NCBI RefSeq assembly: GCF_036370855.1
Contig: NC_088103.1
Span: forward strand, 13,393,404-13,457,403
Direction: 5' to 3'
DNA length: 64,000 bases
Origin: Dromaius novaehollandiae
Taxonomy: Eukaryota > Chordata > Aves > Casuariiformes > Dromaiidae
Shown: in pieces, positions 24,808 through 62,710 of the stretch
Layout of the letters: each line of letters begins with the position of its first letter
Numbering within the stretch: position 1 is the stretch's first letter
Notes under the pieces: generated by a model
The model's input: only the letters and a program-made list of their open reading frames with translations
Database searches by the model: none
Told to the model about the DNA's origin: nothing
Made by a program: the position numbers and the translations under genes

Positions 24808-27800
24808 CAATGAGAGCGGCTCCCGCCGCCCGGCCGCCAGGCGCCCGAGTCAGCGCCGCGGGGCGGGCCGGGCCGGGCCGGGCCGGGAGCACGCCGCGGC
24901 CGGGCGGGCAGAGCCCCGCCGGCGGCATGGAGGAGAGCGCCGGCGCCGTGCTGCCTCCCTGCCGGGTTGGGCTGGCTCCTGGCGTTGCCCCCTTGGTGTA
25001 GGAGCAGCAGGAAGGGGGCGCGGCAGCTGGCACCCCCGCCCCGTCCCGCCGGTGCCGGGGGCCAGCCCCGCTGCGCGCACCCCGGCTCACGGCTGCCGGG
25101 CATCCCGCCCTCCCGGGTAGGTCCCCCGTCGCCCGGGCGCGATCGTGCTCCGACCTGCGGGCACAGTCTCCCCGCCCGCCGCGGTGCGTGTGCGGGGCCG
25201 GCCGGTGCCCGGCCTGTGGGGCAGCGGGCTGTCCGGGGCCCCGCGCGGCAGCCCTGCCTGCAGGTGCGCTCCCGCATTGTCGGGAGAGCGGAGGAGGCGT
25301 CCTCCCCTCCCCCGAGCTGAGAGGGCTGAGTCCTTGATGAACCGGATCTCTCCAGGCTCCTCTCTTCCAGCGAGGCCACAAGGTGCAAGGCAAAAATAGA
25401 GGGGTACGATGTGTACGGGAAGCAGAAACCTCCTGGCGCTTGGCACTTCTGAGTGCCACTTACTGAAAACCTGAAGGATTGGAAGGTTTTCTCTTTCTCT
25501 CTTTTTTTGTTTGTTTTTGTTGTCCTTTCCCCCTGCTGTGTCTGTGGAGTCTGTTGTGGGTTGCTGTGACAACAGCAGGAGGCTGCTGTGGGGGCTTGCA
25601 GCACACAGATTGTCGGGTGTCTGTCCACGGGACCTGTTTGGGGGCCATAGAAAGGGGGTACAGAGGAAACAGCACTAGAAATTGATTTATTAATTCAACC
25701 TTAAGTGGATACTGTGGCATCCAACATCCAGAGCAAAGAGAAATCAGTCATTGGATGAACTGAGGCAGACAGTCAAACAGAGCTCTGAGTTGGCTTTATT
25801 GGTCAAAACACTACTCAGGCTTCTGAAGGTGGCAATATACTTGTTTAAAAATAATAGAAAACCCTTGAAGCTCTGCATATGGTCACAGCGAGAGCAAGGA
25901 AGTGATGCTAGAATATTCTCAATGACTTTGTTCATGCTCAGTTTGTGTACTATTTAAGGACACGCAGCTGACTCAAAGCCAAATGTTCAGCTTGAGCTGT
26001 AATATAGAAGCTGAGGTGGAAATTAGTTTGTTCAGTGTGCTTGAGGGGAGATCTCCAGTGAGAGCTCTTTCTAGGCCAAAAAAAAGGGGGGGATGAGAAC
26101 AGCCTTGTTAGGGCTATGTCAAAGAGCTGCCATATGACTCTTCAGGGTAAATACCAATTGAATGGGCATATCTATATAGTGGCTGTACTTCAGGATTGGG
26201 GATCACCATACATGGAAGCAGAACAGCTTAGTTTCTCCTAAATAATTTTCTGAAGTTGTTTTCCATTAGGTTATGCTTTTCTTTTGTATGTACATTGGAT
26301 TTGTGTGCCTCATATTACCTGTAAGATATAAAATGTATCTATTAGTAGAAAAAAATGACTTGGTAGGTTAGATATTTATATTAAGGTTCTTTATCTCATA
26401 GACATAATACTTCAGGAATATAGGATCTGGGACATGCTCAGATGCATAGTATTTTTATCCAAGAAGAGATGGACATCAGCTTTAGCCCCAAGGAGCTCTC
26501 TAAAGCTCTTGCCTTTTTAAAAACTCCAAACTTCACGAATATTGTAGTGCATTAGACTGAGAAGAGCTGATCACTTGTTCAGTAAATTCTGATGTTTGAT
26601 TCTTTTCTAATACCTTTTGTTCACTGGGAAAACGCTTAAGTCCTCTGCCCAGATGTTCCCCTGTGCTGAAGGAGATGAAAAGACAGAGAAGCCTTGAAGT
26701 AGGAGAAATAAAGGAACAAGAGTTTTTGACATGCTTTCTCCCCTCTATTGTGCCAGAAGAGTATGTAAGTGTTGTAGAACGAAGCAGGTACTTGGGACTC
26801 TCCCCTGAGCAGGGCCAAGTAGAGGGGAAAGGGAAAGGCTGAGCAGCCGCGTGTACAGCAGCGTTTCAGAGCTCATGGCAAGAAGCCATTGAGGCTAAGG
26901 CTAGTCAGATCACTGTGAATATGCCCTTGGATCGTTGATTGGGCTTCCATAGAAGAAATCAAAATCTTGTGCTGAAGGAGCAAATGTGTGAGCACGTGTG
27001 AACTAGAACTGATGCATCCTGGAGAGTATGTGGTGATAGTTGGGTCCTTTGTTTCTACAGGTAGACTCATAAAATTGGAGTATGGATTCCCTTTGGTTCC
27101 CATCCAACATCATTCTGCTTTTCTCTTTTCCCTTTCTTTCTGTCTACCATAAAAGACACAAGATGGAAATGTCTCTATCATTTTTTTTTTAATATTTTCA
27201 CAAATCAATCTTTGTGGCACTAGACATTACAAGTAAAACACCGTATTCACTCACCTCCTGTACAATTCAGTTAATATCACTGGATTTGCATTTGTGACAT
27301 AAACTCAGGACTTAACCCAGGATCTGAAAGCAGCATTTATCTAAAGTCTGCCGTCTTAAAGTATTTCTATTCTAGTCAGTATTTAGGTTTGTGGAGGGTT
27401 TTATCTGCTGTCATTTAGATGTTTTGCTCACTTTTTATAGTTTCCTTGTACCATTCAAATGTGGGAGTGAATACAATGCAAATAATATCCTTCCAAAATC
27501 ATCACTGATTAACAAAGAGGAAAAAATATGAGAAATGTCACAGAAAGTTCAAGAAACAGGAGCCTGATTCTGTCTTTTGGAAGGAAAACAAGCACAGAAG
27601 GTGAATTCTTCAACAGCTCCCTGTGCTAGAAGGTCACCAATGTCTCTAGAATATTCTGTTTTTGTTCGTTAGTAGCTCTAACAAAACGTGATAAATGTTT
27701 TCCCCACAGAAAAGCACAGAAGTTGGGAGAATGCCTTGTTGATTTGCTGTTGTTTTCCTTTTGTCCCGTTGGGAATACTGTTCAGAATAACTTCCTCCCT

Positions 27801-30800
27801 AAACAGAAGGTACAGTGTCAACAGCCATCTCTTTAAATGAGTAAAATCAGTAATAGCCTATGCTAGAGGAGCAGTAATCTAACACTGTACAAGGTTCTGA
27901 TGCTCCTACTTACAAAAGGGTAAAATCAGGAATTTCTTGGATTTTATTACCACCAAAAGCAGCAGTATTGAATCAGGCTCCTTCAGTGATACTACTCCCT
28001 TTAATCCTGAGTTTTGTATGTTATCCCAGATACTATAATTTGCTCTTGAGCATTGCAGCCACTGAGGATTCAGCTGCAGCTTTGCCCCCGTTGTATTGAT
28101 CCAAATAAAAAACCAGGAGCCCGTGTGTCTGATGCTGTATCTACAACAGTGGGTCGTGCAGTGCAATAGCAGCGGATCTGGTGATGGAGTAAGTTGGTGC
28201 TGAGGGCCTGATATCCATACTGTACACATTTCAGGGGCAAAAGGGTATTACTTCAATTACCTTTAATCTAGTCTTGTGCACTGAACAGCCATGGGTGGTG
28301 GGAGAGGCATCCTTCACTGTAGAGTCATCTGAAAGAAATCTAGTTTGTGCGCCCTGTGGCCACTCGTGATGCAAACCAAAGCATGGTAAGTGGAGATGAC
28401 TGGGAAATTTGCTTCATAAGTGTATTCATGATCTGAACTAAAATGCTAGTTGAGATGCACCCTAAATCAACTCTTGCAGTGTAATCTTTTGTCGTGGAAG
28501 GAGGAATAATTTAAAGCTCAGTGCATGATGCCATTTCATGGTTGGCCACCTTACAAAGTAACAGCTTTTTGGTGATGGTTACCACCGGTCCAAATGGGTA
28601 TTGTCTGCTCTTCGGTTACAACAGTTCTCAGCCACTTTTATTGGTGTCAGCCACAGCTGACTTCAGTTTGTGATGATATAACAGATGATGACCTACAGAA
28701 AAGCCAGAGCTTGGTCACTGCCTGGTCCCTTCTGTCTGCCATAGTCATTTCTAATAAACAGAAAGAGTTGGAGCCAGGTACATCCTGAATCCTGACAAAA
28801 TGCCTCACCAAAGCTGTAGTCAGAGTCTTAAATTAATCATGTACCTGCTACAATTTATTTCCATCTTTCAAGGGGTGGGTACAGTGTGGTGACCCTTCCT
28901 CACGTCTCTTTGCACAGCAGAAGGAAGGAACAAAAGAAGCTGTGAGGGACCACTCTTGATGTAGGCTGTAAAGAAGGGGATGAGAGGAGGAGTGGCAGAG
29001 TTGCAGTCTCTCTCACAATATAGAAAATGCTTATCTTGGATACATGGAGTTCTAAAGTGGTTAAAACATCCTTCAGCTGCTATATGGATTAATTTCTAGA
29101 GAGATGATCTCATTACAGAGGGTGTTGAAATGTAAGACACAGGTCAAAATAATACATAAGCTGCTTAGTGTAATCAGCTTGTTGATTTCTGCCCCTCAGG
29201 CCTTCCAGAACCTGTCAGAAAATTGACCTGGTTAAAGTCTAGCCTGAGCTTTGCATTTGGATCTCTGTTTTGTCTGTTAAACTGTGTGTCACGACAGGTC
29301 CTTGTGGACTGCATGTTTGAGGATGCTCAAGAGAGTCAATTATTCTACCTAAGACTGGATGTTGTATATGCTCAGTAACTGGGCTTTGGGTCAGTCTGTG
29401 TTATACAATAACACAGGAAGAATTTGTGTTTTGCTGACATGTCTGATTTGTGGCTAAGGAAGTGCAGCTTAATGATCAACAAGTGTTGTGTCATCCCAGA
29501 GGTAGGTCGGGTTTAATGAAGGGTCCTAATAGCTAGCCTTTAGGAGCAACCAAATCCAGAATCAAGCACGCTGAGAGAGAGCAGGAAACCAACAGGCTTC
29601 TGATAGTACAAGCCATGCATCATTATTCAGTCTCTCTACAATTTCTACAAAAAGGTTATGATGATGATTTGACTAAGAAGTTTTCTAGATAGAGAAGTCT
29701 GTTCTGTCTTCAGATTTACACCTTCTTTGGAGGGTACTCCTTTCCTTTCTGTGTGTGGCCATGGTCAATCTTTTGCTCCTGTCTTTTAAAACTGTGGGAT
29801 AGAGTAGGGGTTATAGCAGCTGAATAGAGACTTCTGGGAACTGCTTTCTTCCAGTAAAGAAAGAAAGAGGTTCAGGCAAGCCTTGAGGAGTCTGCTGTGA
29901 TGAGAACCTCAGCACTTTCCTTCTACAGCCGTATCAAATTTCAGCAGTGTTCTGTGGGCTTACTTCTTTGTTGATACTGGCACTGAGCCGAAACACCACA
30001 GCTATCCCAGAACAGCTGAGAAAGGGAACCTGGTTCTGCCCTTGCAGAAGATCAGGGTACTCCCACTTACCTGCACACTCCTTTTGCGGGTGGCAGCAGC
30101 CAGCGTTGTCTCTTTTGTCATCTGGTGCACCAAAGTGACATTTCAGACAACTACCCCTCTCTTTACACCCATGGTAGATCCAAGGGATCTTACATTTGAG
30201 AACAGGTTAACTTTAGTCTATAAGGGATTTTCGGCACTTCCAAGCATTGGGTGTACCTGTTGTCTTCTTTTGTTGATGGGCCAGATAGGGCAGGTAATTG
30301 ACAAATTCCAAAATTAATCTTGATTTTCTTCCTCACATGTCCATTTCTTCCTTTCAGTCTTTTCTGCAGTCCAAGAGGGATCATCCTTTCGTGTAAATGG
30401 CCAGAACTTTTAATAATGGCAATAGGCCTATGCCTCTTTATCCTAGATGAGAATCCAGTCTGATACGCATCATGCCCATCTTGGTCCCGTGGTGATCAAG
30501 TCATCTGATCTCACCTTGAGTCTTATTGCCTTTTGTTACTGGTTGATTCTTTGAGGCTTACAAGGCACAATTTTTATTTTTTAATTATCTCCCCCTTGGC
30601 CCTCATGCCATTTAATAATATTCCTAACCTTAATTTATATTCTGTGAAAAACATTTTGTGATGGTCTTTCAGCAGTTGGTATAGTTTATCTGGCACTTGA
30701 TACCACGTTGCAATTTCTTTCACTAATTTACTTTGTGGGGTCCTATATTTATTGATTAAACTGAGCCAGACAACGTATCAGCCTTTTGGCCCCAACCCTT

Positions 30801-32895
30801 TCCTACATCAGAGCTGTCTGTGGCCATTATGCCCTTGTACAGGTGAACTGTAAGTTCCCCTTCTTTTTCCCCTTGCATATATGTGTTAATCCGTTTAGAT
30901 TCCGAAACAACACATGGCAGGTTATATATTCAGAATGAACATTTCACACCCCTGTTGTAGCTCATGTGCTCTTTGGTTCTTGCCAGCAAGCAGGTGCCTT
31001 GGAATTCGGCAGTGTATGGCAGTGACTCTAGTGCCTGAAGAACTTGGCATTTTGTTTCGCCTTTTCCAGTTTCCATGGTTTCAAGCAGTATAATTTTGTA
31101 ATTTTGGGATGGAGATCAGAGCATTCCTTACTCCTGTAAATCTTTCAATACTCCTTTTGGTATGATGTTATGAAATGGTTCTCTAAGGGAGTCACTCCAA
31201 AAGTATACTCAAAAGGTGTTTCAGAAGACTGTTTTTCTGGGATCAGTCTTGGAGATCTTGCTACTTTTCCACTGGACTGAGTTTTTCAAATAATTCCCAC
31301 TTACACCATTCACATAAAGTGGTGAGAGATTTTGATATTTCTTTTCATTAGATTACTTTTATAATTACAACATTGCAATCTTTATTGATGACTTGTTTGT
31401 TTGAAGGATTTCCTGTTTTGACAGGTTTGGTCAGGTTACTTGAGAGAGGTTGGAATTACTGATTTCTCTTCTGCACAATAATTTGAAGAAAAGCTTTACT
31501 GAGTATGGAAGCTTCTTAAATGCTGTCACTCCCAGCCTTCCACTTAAGTGTTCACTCTTAATGCAAGAAGGAAATAATGTGCTTACTTGTTTTCCTGGTA
31601 AGAGATGCTGTTTCAGCCTATTGGACACTTTCAGGTACAGAGCCAAGAGGTAAATGCTTGCAGGATTACTCCATAATCACTGATTTATGTAGACATTTGG
31701 TGATTTGTTTGTGGTGTTTTGCTGATGAGAAAAGGGCTGATAATTAGCTATTTCTCTTTGAAAAATCTTGGGTATGTTTTGTATAAGCTAACTGATGTTT
31801 AGAATATCTAGAAATTTCAGAGTGGTCATTTAGCAGCACCAGCAGTGAGATCTGTAGAGGTGGATTCCTCATCCTACATAGGGTTTTATAGGGACCATCC
31901 ACAGGGAACTCACCATTGGGTTAGGATCATCATCCATTTTCTTTCCAGCAGAGAAAAATGCAAATACAAAAATATTAAATTGCATTTTTAAAACAATGGA
32001 AAATTCATGTTTAGGAATTGGTTATATTTTGTATATAAGTATACATACATGTGTACATACATGCAGAGAGACAGAAAGGGTTTATTGTGTTTAGTCTTTG
32101 TACCAGTGTACTAGATAGTCAACTGATATGCTTCGTCTACAGATCTTTTGGAAAAGTTCTTTAGAAAGGCAGTGTCTCATTATTAAGGCTGACTAGACAG
32201 AAGGACATGCCTGCTATAGCAACTACAACTGGTTTTTTAGTGATAATGATAGCTCATTCAACAATGAGAAAAAATAAACAAAAAATCCAGCACTCTTCAG
32301 CAATTTGAGGTGTAGCAAAAGAAGGAGAAGAAATTAGTGGCCATAACCATCTACAAGCAATGATTCAGAACCTCACAGTTCTTTGGAAAGAAATCAGCTT
32401 TATTTGGAGTAGTTCGTTTCTGCTAATCAAGTGAATTAATTAAATGGCGTTATCTTAGATCTTGACTGTAATCACATCTCCTGATTTTTGGCTGCCTCTG
32501 TCTCTTCATCTGCAAACAATCACAGGTGACAATGTAAAAACAGAAACATCCTAAGAGATCTTTGAGATCCCTTGTTATTCTTTCCAGTATCTTCATTTCC
32601 ATCCATCTGCTCATCTTTCTTTAGAGCTGGATTAAGCAGTTGAATCTTTCACTGCTTTCTTTGTGAGAACAGCCATATTTGATCTGGTCTTTCCCATAAA
32701 CTTTTAAGCACTGTGCTCATTTGATGGCCCTTCTGTCTTTCTCTGGCTTTTTTGCCATGTTCCCTCTGAGACTGGTCACATTTCTAATAACTTTCCTTTT
32801 ATTTTGTCCCATTTAATTTTCCTGATAAACTAAATATTGCAGGTTTTAGGTTGGTTTTGTCAAGCTTTTCATTGGTCCTGGAATTTTTATGCTTT

Positions 32896-32961
32896 TTATA
32901 TAAATATATGTGTATATATATATTATATTTTTATATATATATATATACATATATGTATATA
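32896..32961 (+). repeat. TA-rich low-complexity repeat
   Basis: An imperfect TA dinucleotide tract broken by TG and TT steps spans about 65 bp. It is nearly self-complementary, so it can extrude as a cruciform. It is a simple repeat with no sign of function. Confidence 0.9.
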
Positions 32962-35900
32962 GGCTGGATTGCTCATGTCTAACCAGTTTTGTTCTGGCTC
33001 CAGTCGGTCTTCCCAGATGTTTCCAGCCTTTCAGAGCTCAAATCTAGACTTTTTAATTATTTTTTTAAAGTTTTGCAAATATATGTTTGGCATTTTTAAT
33101 CAGTGTGATTATGTAATAGATTTATCTCAAGCTTAACCTATAGGCTCCCTTAAACAACTGACCCGGAGCTGTATCCTCAAGATTTTATAGATATTCTAGC
33201 TTTAATCACTTCTGCAGCCAGAAATCTTCTGGCTATGTTTATAAGCATTTAATCCACGTATTCTACTAGTTGTTGCTACTGTTATTCATTGTTACATTCT
33301 GTTTTTATTTGAGATTTCTAAAAGTCTATCCAGGCTTCTGTCTGTCAGTCTCTTCAGGAGCTATTTCTGGTTTAATCCCTTTCTGAAAACTAAAGAACAA
33401 TATAAAATGGTCTGCATTTTTAATGTATAGATATTCTATATTTACTGGAGTGGATTTAAGAGCTTTGCATAGCAAGGCCACAAAGCTCTAGTTTTGTTTT
33501 TATTCCTAGTTTATTTTAATCTCTGTCCTGTGCAGTACTGAGACATGCTAAAAATATCTTCGTTAGGCTGCCATTGATCTACAACAGGACATTCAAGCAT
33601 GCTGTGTCCAAGCTCTGTGATAACTTTGCTTTAATTAAGTTAGTAAGTATATCAGAAATTTAAAAAAAGACTTCTCTTTTTAATTTTATTTCCATTCACC
33701 ATGGAATCAATGGTTTAATGGATTCTCCATTAATTGTATTGATTTCTCCTGTTATTTTTATTTAAATTTACCTAGTAATTTTAAACTTGCTTTGTTATCC
33801 TCTTGGATTTTTTTTTTTTTTTTAATATTCCAGACTCTGTACTTAATACGTATTTTGTGACCGTGGAGTATTTTTGTAGAACTATCATTTAAAATTTGTG
33901 AAGAATTTTAAAATCAGATTGTTATGTAAAAATGCAGCTAATCTGTGTAACAGCATCTTAATAGAATATCAGATTTGAGAAAAAAATTGTTTTTGCATCT
34001 CTCTGTTTGGTAGTTTAAAACCAGCCAGACACACTGGCTAACCGTGCTCCTTCATTTTCTTTTCTAGTCTTGTAAACATTTCCATATACTGTCTGTGATG
34101 CCTACTCCATGCATGAATAAAGTATAAAGTAATTTAATACCACATATTATGTCAGGGGGCTACTCCTTACTCTCAGACTTGAAATCAAACTATTCTAGAT
34201 CCCACTACTTCACATATTGAAAACCCTTGTTTTTTTCTGCTCATTGAGGGCCCTGCCTTTGAGGCCATGGTATACAAATATGTCTCATTCCCTGTGTCAT
34301 TGGAAACACCGTACCGTTTCTATTTGTATCATGGCTGTATTCTTGAAAAGGATGGGGCGGGGAGAAGAGGAGTTAGCTCTCATTCTAGCTGTAATTTTGT
34401 ATTTGGACGCATGGAGACTGGACAGAGCCCGTGGGCTGTCCCAGGGGTCAAGCCTTGTGGGAGTTTGCAGGCAACAAGCAACTGTGGTCAGCTGGTAACT
34501 GAAAGTCTCTGTCATGCTTTCCCCCGCGACTAGTAACCTTTCAGGATGCACGTTGCAACTGAGGTCAAGTGATGGAGGCAATGTCTTCATGGCTTTGCTT
34601 CCTTATCAGCTAAAACGTCTGTGCTGACAGAGCAGGTTGGTATCACAAGGCTGCTAGGATTTCCATGCAGTAAATGCTGTACATGCATTTATGAAGCCAC
34701 ATTATCTGCTCTATGTTTGTCAGATTGCAAAGCTCCAGCTGTGCCGTCACGTGCCTGTGCCAGGATGAAGAGTTCTTGGGGCCACACTGCAGTCTAGTGC
34801 AGGACACCTCTCTAAAATGCGGGTGTAGCATAAGTATACCTGTGTGCCATAGCATTTCCAGAAACATTCAATGTCCAGGAAGACATGTCAGTTTGACACA
34901 GTAGTGGCACGCTGAGTAGAAAGAGTGAATTAACTCGCCCTTGAGCAGCTGACAAAGTTGTCTCCAGTTTGTCCCAATGATTCATAAATACAGATTATAA
35001 CTATACTGTAGCCATTTTAGGCTATTTCTTCTTCTGCGGTCCATGCTCACAATTTTAAATGAATGGGTAACATTTAGTCCTAATGCTGACTTTTGCTTTT
35101 CTGTTTATATGACTTTAACTAATGAAACAATATAGTTAAAAATAGTGTTCAGCTATAGTAGTTCCCAAAACATGCTTTTTCTTAAATCAGAAAATAGTGC
35201 CTCTGACACAGGGAAAAATGAACAGCAAAAGAGCTTGTATTTATTATTTTAAACAGCCTGACAGTTAATGCATAGTCTATATTTACATGCAAATGAACTG
35301 TGAATATTAAAAAAGGAATTAAACCAAATCGTTGGGTGTCTTTAGCTGTTATGTTTTCTGCTCAGGAAAAAGGACGCCTTCACTCCAGATGATGACCTGT
35401 GTTTGGTCAGTTAAACAGCCTGTAGGTTTCCTTGTTGAAATAACTGTGTTAGGCAAGTACTCCTGAACATGTTTGTGCTTTGCATATTCCCTCTTTCTCC
35501 CTCCTTGATTATATTCCCCAGCAGAGACCAGTTTGCTGAGCAGACTACTTGAGGTTAGGAGATCAGAGACGTTGAACTATGATCCCACATTCACCTCATA
35601 TGAAAATGACAGACTTTGTAGAAAACATACAAGACTTGATTTTAATCTTTCAAAGATGCCTGTTCCCCAACTTATGTCCTTATCCATGCATTTGTTTAAT
35701 ACATGGCCAAAGAATATCTAAGCAAATATTTTCAATAATAACTCTCCATCAGGATAGTATCTTTAAAAAAACCCAGTCTCTTCACTTTCTAATATCTTAC
35801 AAAAAAGAATTTGTAAGTATATGTAAGTGTATCCACAAGCTTCCTCTGAACTGTTTGGTTTCAGTTTAGGCTGCGGTCTGTACAAACGTCTTGGAAAATT

Positions 35901-36506
35901 AAGAGTTTGTAATATATACAGGATATAATGGGATTTGAGTTAACATAGTGTGTGGGTTGTGGAGAACAGAGTCTCTGGAGTCATCTTACAAGTAAGACAT
36001 TATTTCCTTGGTTTTATTGTGTGCATGTAATTAAAACCATCTGTGTGACTTGGTTTTAGCTATGTTGTTTGGACAGTCCTAAATCAAATCTTGAATGGCC
36101 AAGATTCAAGAAGGCAGGTTTATACTAGAATCTTTCAGGTTAAACCCACTGATGTCTAGCTTTCTCTGCTGCTTAGCATAAAAAGTATTAACAAGAGGTA
36201 AGTTTGTTCTAGTCGTCCTTGTTTCACCAAGATCTATCTTCTGCAAGTAAGCTTGTGTTTACAGAAACCAAAGTGAAAATAACGTGTGAACAGCATAAGC
36301 TTACTGCGGTCAAAATAGCCCAGCATTTCCATAACTGTGTGGTATTTAAAGGAACAGATAGTTTCCTTTGGTACAGTTTACTATAAGCTTTGCCTTTAGA
36401 CCTTGTCCTCTTCAGGCATCACTGAAGAAGTGCAAGTAGAAGGCTGTGGTTCTAAATAGCGTAGTTCATACAGTAGTAGGAAACAAGTGTTACTGTCTTG
36501 TTACAG

Positions 36507-60559
<24,053 letters not shown>

Positions 60560-60869
60560 GCAAAGCAAACAGGTGGAAATCTGTAGCCAGTCTCAGAAAT
60601 TAGTCTTATTGTTAGAAATAAGATGTAGTTCAGGTTTTCAGGCACTAACTTTGTTCCACATGTGTGCATTTATTATTGCTATGGTCAAAAGCACAAGCTC
60701 ACTTAAAGTGAGCCTGGAACAGCTCCTTGAAGTCATATGTATATTTTTGGCTAGTAAGCAGATAAATGTCTACCATTATTACATTTCTTTTTATACAAAA
60801 AAAATCCAGCATTAATGTTTCAAACTCCAATTGGGAAATATTTTTATACTGTCTGGTGTATTTTGTTTA

Positions 60870-60879
60870 AATAAATAAA
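60870..60879 (+). terminator. proximal poly(A) signal (two overlapping AATAAA)
   Basis: Two overlapping AATAAA hexamers (60870-60875 and 60874-60879) lie about 310 bp after the stop codon. A T-rich stretch follows within 30 bases, in keeping with a cleavage site near 60900. Confidence 0.65.
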
Positions 60880-62704
60880 ATTCTGGATTTCATTTTATTT
60901 TACAGACCACAGAATAACCATGTAGCAGCTTTGTAATTAGATTTTAACTATTTTTCCTATGCGAGTGAAATAATAGAGAATTCTCAGTCATAAGAGACAA
61001 CCTTTAGAATATCCCATAAAAAGTCATCTTAGGAAAAAATCTAGTTGCCTAGTATAAGTTTTTTTTTTTAAGCTAAGTACTGTGCACTCATAATATAATT
61101 AGATGGTTATTTCTCCTTTCTAAAGTAAAGGGTTATAATAAGATCCAATAACTGCAACATACAGAGTGCTTGATCTTTGTTCACCTGAATAATAGGCAGT
61201 ATAATTACCTGTTCAACTGCAGGCAAATGTATTTCTAATATTTGCCTTATAAGTGCAAATAATTACGACTATGTGGGCCATGTGAAATCTAGTGATTCTA
61301 AGTATTCAGAGGTTTTAAATGTCTAGATTAAAGAGGATAATTCTAAAATCATTTAGAAGGGCTTATTAATTTATATCCTTATACAGGTATGGCCCTGAAT
61401 ATAAAAAGCAGTTACACTGCCTGTATTTGAATTACTGCATGGCAGTTACCTTGTTCTGTTGGGATCCTAACCATGCAGCCGTTCCTCACACAGAATTCGT
61501 TTTTGCTTCAGTGGAAGCAAATGAAAGGGCTGCAAAACCAAGTAGGAGCTATTTAGTGTTGTAGCTTTTTGTAAATGGAGAAGGATCTTCACATACCAGA
61601 TCACTTCAGTTTGATCCACATTGTTTTGTAGCTTCTCCCAGATAGAATTGAAAATGTTAGATGATTTTTAAGTAGATTGTGTATTCCCTCTGGAAGTAGA
61701 TATTCCCAGCTGGGGGCAAACTGTCGGGGGGAAAAAGGAAGAATTCTGCATAAATGGTGCAAGAAAAAAAAAGCCTCCAGTGTTTTTCAGTATCCTGTGT
61801 GTTTATGACTTTTTAATCAACCATTGCTCTAACATTGTAGTGTTACACTAGAATACATAAGGATGAGAGAGTTTTTAAAAGACCAAAAAGGAAATAAATA
61901 TACTGTAGAACATACACATGCAATCCTGTACAGTGTCTCAGGCACAATTCTTTAACAAAAGGTAGTGGTGTGTATTAGGTTTGTTAGTATTGGTTTGTGC
62001 TGGCAGCTCAGCATACCAACGTGAACAGCAGTCTCTTGGTGTTGTTTTTGTTTGTTTGTTTTTTCCTGTATTCAAAGGCAAGGCAGTACAGTCAAACCCC
62101 AGTACTGTAGGTCAGGCACAGGTCACTGTAAGGCTTTGGAGTGAAAGCCATATACACCTCTACATATGTGAGTTCTGAACAGAGCCAGTTTGTGGCAGAT
62201 GCTACCACAGAGTGGTAGAAGTTGCCCAGCGTGGGAAAGAGAAATGCTGCTCTACAGATTTCTGTAAGGAAAGCTAGTGACAGATTCCTTCCTCTATAAG
62301 ATTCATCACCACATGGTGATAAAGAAGGGCTATAAACTACGGTTGCAAATACAGTCTCCTTAATTCTTGGTCAGTGATCATGTAGATTGTGGAGGGGAAG
62401 AAAGAATGAGAGAAGGCATGTCAAGACTAAGATGGAGTTAATATCTGTTGTCATAAAGTGTGCAACAGTCATATTTTAAATAAGTATTGCTACTAGGTTT
62501 TACACAACCAAAGCTACTGTATGATTGTAATCTTGCCAAACTGTAAAGGATATATAAATGAAACTGAGGTATATGCAATAATATCCAGTTGTACTAGTTA
62601 TCAGCTACTATAACCAAGTGGCTGGTTCATTTGGTTAATGCTGTCTATGGCCTTTAATCTTGGTGGTTATTTTGTGTTTTTTTTATTTTGAAAAAAAAAG
62701 AGTC

Positions 62705-62710
62705 AATAAA
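62705..62710 (+). terminator. distal poly(A) signal AATAAA
   Basis: A canonical hexamer is followed by a probable cleavage region near 62725 and a GT/T-rich downstream element (GTGTCTCCCAGTTCTTTG). It gives the long 3' UTR form. Confidence 0.65.

Larger units (their letters stand above)
24480..25330 (+). promoter_or_regulatory. RHOBTB1: second CpG island, probable alternative RHOBTB1 promoter
   Basis: About 850 bp of very G+C- and CpG-rich sequence lies inside intron 2, 11 kb before the first coding exon. Within it a CCAAT box (24765), a TATA box (24777) and a CRE-like site (24800) are arranged in the spacing of a focused class II promoter directed to the + strand; transcription would begin near 24808. 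Candidate first-exon donors are GTAGGT after 25116 and GTGCGC after 25263. A short frame opening at an ATG with good context (24927) stops at 25001. Transcripts from here would lack exon 2 and its upstream ATG. No other gene starts nearby, so RHOBTB1 is the likely target. Confidence 0.65.
11363..36506 (+). other. RHOBTB1: intron 2, about 25 kb
   Basis: The long intron runs from the GTAAGT donor to the TTACAG acceptor before the first coding exon. It holds CR1 pieces (12013-12105, 18694-18941), a TC tract (20967), a poly-T run (23610), a second CpG island with a core promoter (24480-25330) and a TA-rich repeat (32896). The remainder is AT-rich non-coding sequence in which I recognise no coding exon. 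A possible small alternative exon (11849-11888) lies near its 5' end. Confidence 0.7.

Noticed and set aside
24411..25628. Many overlapping long frames (up to 283 codons) in the second CpG island
   Set aside because: Same base-composition effect. They include the CCGGG repeat read as Gly-Pro-Ala-Arg strings on both strands and have no recognisable domain.
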